Made by a program: the position numbers and the translations under genes
In this document: piece by piece, positions 58,639 to 59,954 of the stretch
Position numbering within the stretch: position 1 is the first letter of the stretch
How the letters are laid out: the number at the start of each line of letters is the position of its first letter
Origin: Paenibacillus senegalensis JC66
Lineage (GTDB): Bacteria > Bacillota > Bacilli > Paenibacillales > NBRC-103111
Reading direction: 5' to 3'
Assembly (NCBI RefSeq): GCF_000285515.1
Contig: NZ_HE610958.1
Location: 749,063 to 809,016, forward strand
DNA length: 59,954 bases
Notes under the pieces: generated by a model
What the model was told of the DNA's origin: nothing
The model's database searches: none
Seen by the model: only the letters and a program-made list of their open reading frames with translations

Positions 58639-58968
58639 GGATCTACTCCTAATCCAACTATAATTGATTAGTTATTTGTCCTATTCATTATGATACCCTA
58701 ATCGGAACAATAAGCGAAACCCATATCCCCAGACTTTTGAAAATTAGCAATTCCTTATGCTTGTCAGATTTTGCGTAAGGCCGTACAGGTAAGATGCTAT
58801 ATCTCTTTAAAGCTTGAGCTGAATAAATTAGACCTAAGCTTAAAGGATTCCATCCGTTATCCATGCCGCTCCTTGTGCGGTAGTCCTCAATACAAATCGG
58901 ACAAAACTAAAAAGACAGCGGATTATCTCCACTGTCTATTAATTCAATGTACTACATTAGCACTAAAG
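58639..58968. other. Spacer between tRNA cluster and PucR-type gene
   Basis: 330 bases containing the tRNA-cluster terminator (58908-58937). No clear promoter for the PucR-type gene and no further gene. Confidence 0.4.
58908..58937 (-). terminator. Intrinsic terminator of the tRNA cluster
   Basis: AGACAGTGG pairs with CCGCTGTCT over a 6-base loop (one mismatch/G-T), followed leftward by five T, about 30 bases past tRNA-Lys. Confidence 0.8.
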
Positions 58969-59041
58969 TGAGCCATGAAGGACTCGAACCTTCGACACCC
59001 TGATTAAAAGTCAGGTGCTCTACCAACTGAGCTAATGGCTC
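58969..59041 (-). tRNA. tRNA-Lys (anticodon TTT)
   Basis: 73 bases, no encoded CCA. Acceptor GAGCCAT/ATGGCTC, anticodon loop ACTTTTAAT, T arm GAAGGTTCGAGTCCTTC. Last tRNA of the cluster. Confidence 0.96.
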
Positions 59042-59061
59042 GCAATATTTCGGCTGTAAAA

Positions 59062-59147
59062 TGGTGGGGGATGATGGATTCGAACCACCGAACTCGTAAG
59101 AGAACAGATTTACAGTCTGCTGCGTTTGGCCACTTCGCTAATCCCCC
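59062..59147 (-). tRNA. tRNA-Tyr (anticodon GTA)
   Basis: 86 bases with a long variable arm and encoded CCA. Acceptor GGGGGAT, anticodon loop ACTGTAAAT. Confidence 0.96.
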
Positions 59148-59184
59148 ATATTCTTGCTATGCCCGTTCGGGCAATAGACAAACA

Positions 59185-59260
<76 letters not shown>

Positions 59261-59315
59261 ATAAAATGTTAAGCCTTAATATTCAGTTGCACGAAATGGT
59301 CAAAAAAAAAGAAAG

Positions 59316-59392
59316 TGGCGGAGCTGACGGGATTCGAACCCGCGGTCTCCTGCGTGACAGGCAGGCATGTTAGGCCTCTACACCACAGCTCC
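59316..59392 (-). tRNA. tRNA-Asp (anticodon GTC)
   Basis: 77 bases with encoded CCA. Acceptor GGAGCTG/CAGCTCC, anticodon loop CTGTCAC. Confidence 0.96.
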
Positions 59393-59409
59393 ACATTCAT
59401 ATTCACCCA

Positions 59410-59485
<76 letters not shown>

Positions 59486-59490
59486 AATTA

Positions 59491-59566
59491 TGGTGGACGC
59501 TGACGGGATCGAACCGCCGACCCTCTGCTTGTAAGGCAGATGCTCTCCCAGCTGAGCTAAGCGTCC
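59491..59566 (-). tRNA. tRNA-Val (anticodon TAC)
   Basis: 76 bases with encoded CCA. Acceptor GGACGCT/AGCGTCC, anticodon loop CCTTACAAG. It lies only 5 bases from tRNA-Thr. Confidence 0.96.
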
Positions 59567-59597
59567 TGAGTCTTTCATCAAAGCAAGCACAAGTGCT

Positions 59598-59626
59598 ATA
59601 TTAGCATATGTATGGCATATATGCAA
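59598..59626 (-). promoter_or_regulatory. Possible internal promoter in the tRNA cluster
   Basis: Leftward TTGCAT (59621-59626), 17 bp, TAATAT (59598-59603), in the 73-base gap before tRNA-Val. It would drive Val-Thr-Asp-Phe-Tyr-Lys. Confidence 0.4.
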
Positions 59627-59639
59627 TTTCTTTTTTTAG

Positions 59640-59713
59640 TAGCGGCGGAGGGGATCGAACCCCCGACCTCACGGGTATGAACCGTACGCTCTAGCCAGCT
59701 GAGCTACGCCGCC
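59640..59713 (-). tRNA. tRNA-Met (anticodon CAT), elongator type
   Basis: 74 bases, no encoded CCA (ACT follows the acceptor). Acceptor GGCGGCG/CGCCGCT, anticodon loop TTCATAC, T arm GGGGGTTCGATCCCCTC. The sequence follows the Bacillus elongator tRNA-Met. Confidence 0.9.
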
Positions 59714-59738
59714 AAACGATATATTAGGCAGAGAATAA

Positions 59739-59830
59739 TGGCGGAGAGAGAGGGATTCGAACCCTCGCACCGCTTACGCAGTCTAACCCCTTAGCAGAGG
59801 GTCCCCTTATAGCCACTTGGGTATCTCTCC
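59739..59830 (-). tRNA. tRNA-Ser (anticodon GCT)
   Basis: 92 bases with long variable arm and encoded CCA. Acceptor GGAGAGA/TCTCTCC, anticodon loop CTGCTAA. Confidence 0.95.
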
Positions 59831-59837
59831 AAGTTTA

Positions 59838-59954
59838 TTCCCTGAAAACTAGATCGAAACGAATTCACGAAGATGAAGTATGCTTTCGAAGTAGCTTTAC
59901 GTTGTAAAGCTTAAGCATATGCTTCCGAAGTAGCTTTTCCTTTAGAAAAGCTTT
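59838..59954. other. rRNA-spacer-like sequence with short repeats at window end
   Basis: Rightward, CCCTGAAAACTAGATCGAAACG resembles the boxA-type sequence found in Bacillales rRNA leaders and 16S-23S spacers. It is followed by two direct copies of TATGCTT(T/C)CGAAGTAGCTTT (from about 59880 and 59919), each leading into a hairpin (GCTTTAC/GTAAAGC and AGCTTTTC/GAAAAGCT). This suggests that an rRNA gene begins just beyond the window. Confidence 0.45.

Overview
The window is chromosomal DNA from a low- to mid-GC Firmicute of the order Bacillales, most likely Paenibacillus or a close relative. This rests on gene order: khtT-khtU, ssrA-smpB-rnr-secG, cggR-gap-pgk-tpiA-gpmI-eno, tRNA-Arg-clpP, HPr-whiA-yvcK-rapZ-trxB-yvcD, a histidine operon, yvoF-ppaX-lgt-hprK and msmX lie in blocks known from Bacillus. 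Strong AGGAGG ribosome binding sites, frequent GTG/TTG starts, a Bacillales-type tmRNA (tag GKQQNNYALAA) and CggR and CtsR operators agree with this.

Layout. 1-16.5 kb is a mixed region: a TetR regulator, a TauE/SafE exporter, a ResA-like thioredoxin, an SLC13/RCK permease, a DUF4352 lipoprotein, a YebC protein, the envelope-stress operon pspA-ydjG-ydjH-ydjI behind an ECF-type promoter, a frameshifted chemotaxis receptor, a NucB-like nuclease, two cold-shock genes, and khtT with a deleted khtU. 16.5-20.3 kb is an A+T-richer insert of two genes, a UvrD-type helicase and a PD-(D/E)XK (NucS/DUF91-type) nuclease. It sits against the 3' end of ssrA, a common integration site, with a headless TetR fragment on its other side. 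It is the best candidate here for an undescribed, possibly defensive, two-gene system.

20.4-25.1 kb holds ribosome rescue and RNA decay (ssrA, smpB, rnr) and secG. 25.5-28.8 kb holds a lipoprotein glycosidase, an M50 protease and a 52-bp palindromic repeat array. 28.8-36.2 kb is the complete lower glycolysis operon under CggR. 36.5-37.5 kb holds tRNA-Arg and CtsR-controlled clpP. 37.8-45.1 kb runs leftward: trxB, glucokinase, rapZ, yvcK, whiA and HPr, with a TPR protein upstream. 45.2-52.5 kb is a PRPP synthetase next to hisZGDBHF-IE, in which hisA is absent. 52.9-58.6 kb holds yvoF, ppaX, lgt, hprK, the sugar ABC ATPase and a PucR-type regulator. 59-59.95 kb is a leftward cluster of eight tRNAs, with rRNA-spacer-like sequence at the window end.

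The genes are linked by carbon control: HprK acts on Ser46 of HPr, PpaX removes the pyrophosphate this produces, CggR senses glycolytic flux, glucokinase feeds the pathway, and YvcK and RapZ adjust central metabolism. Several genes (ydjH, the chemotaxis receptor, khtU, the nagZ-like gene) are interrupted. Three of the breaks are at homopolymers, so sequencing error must be excluded before any is called real.
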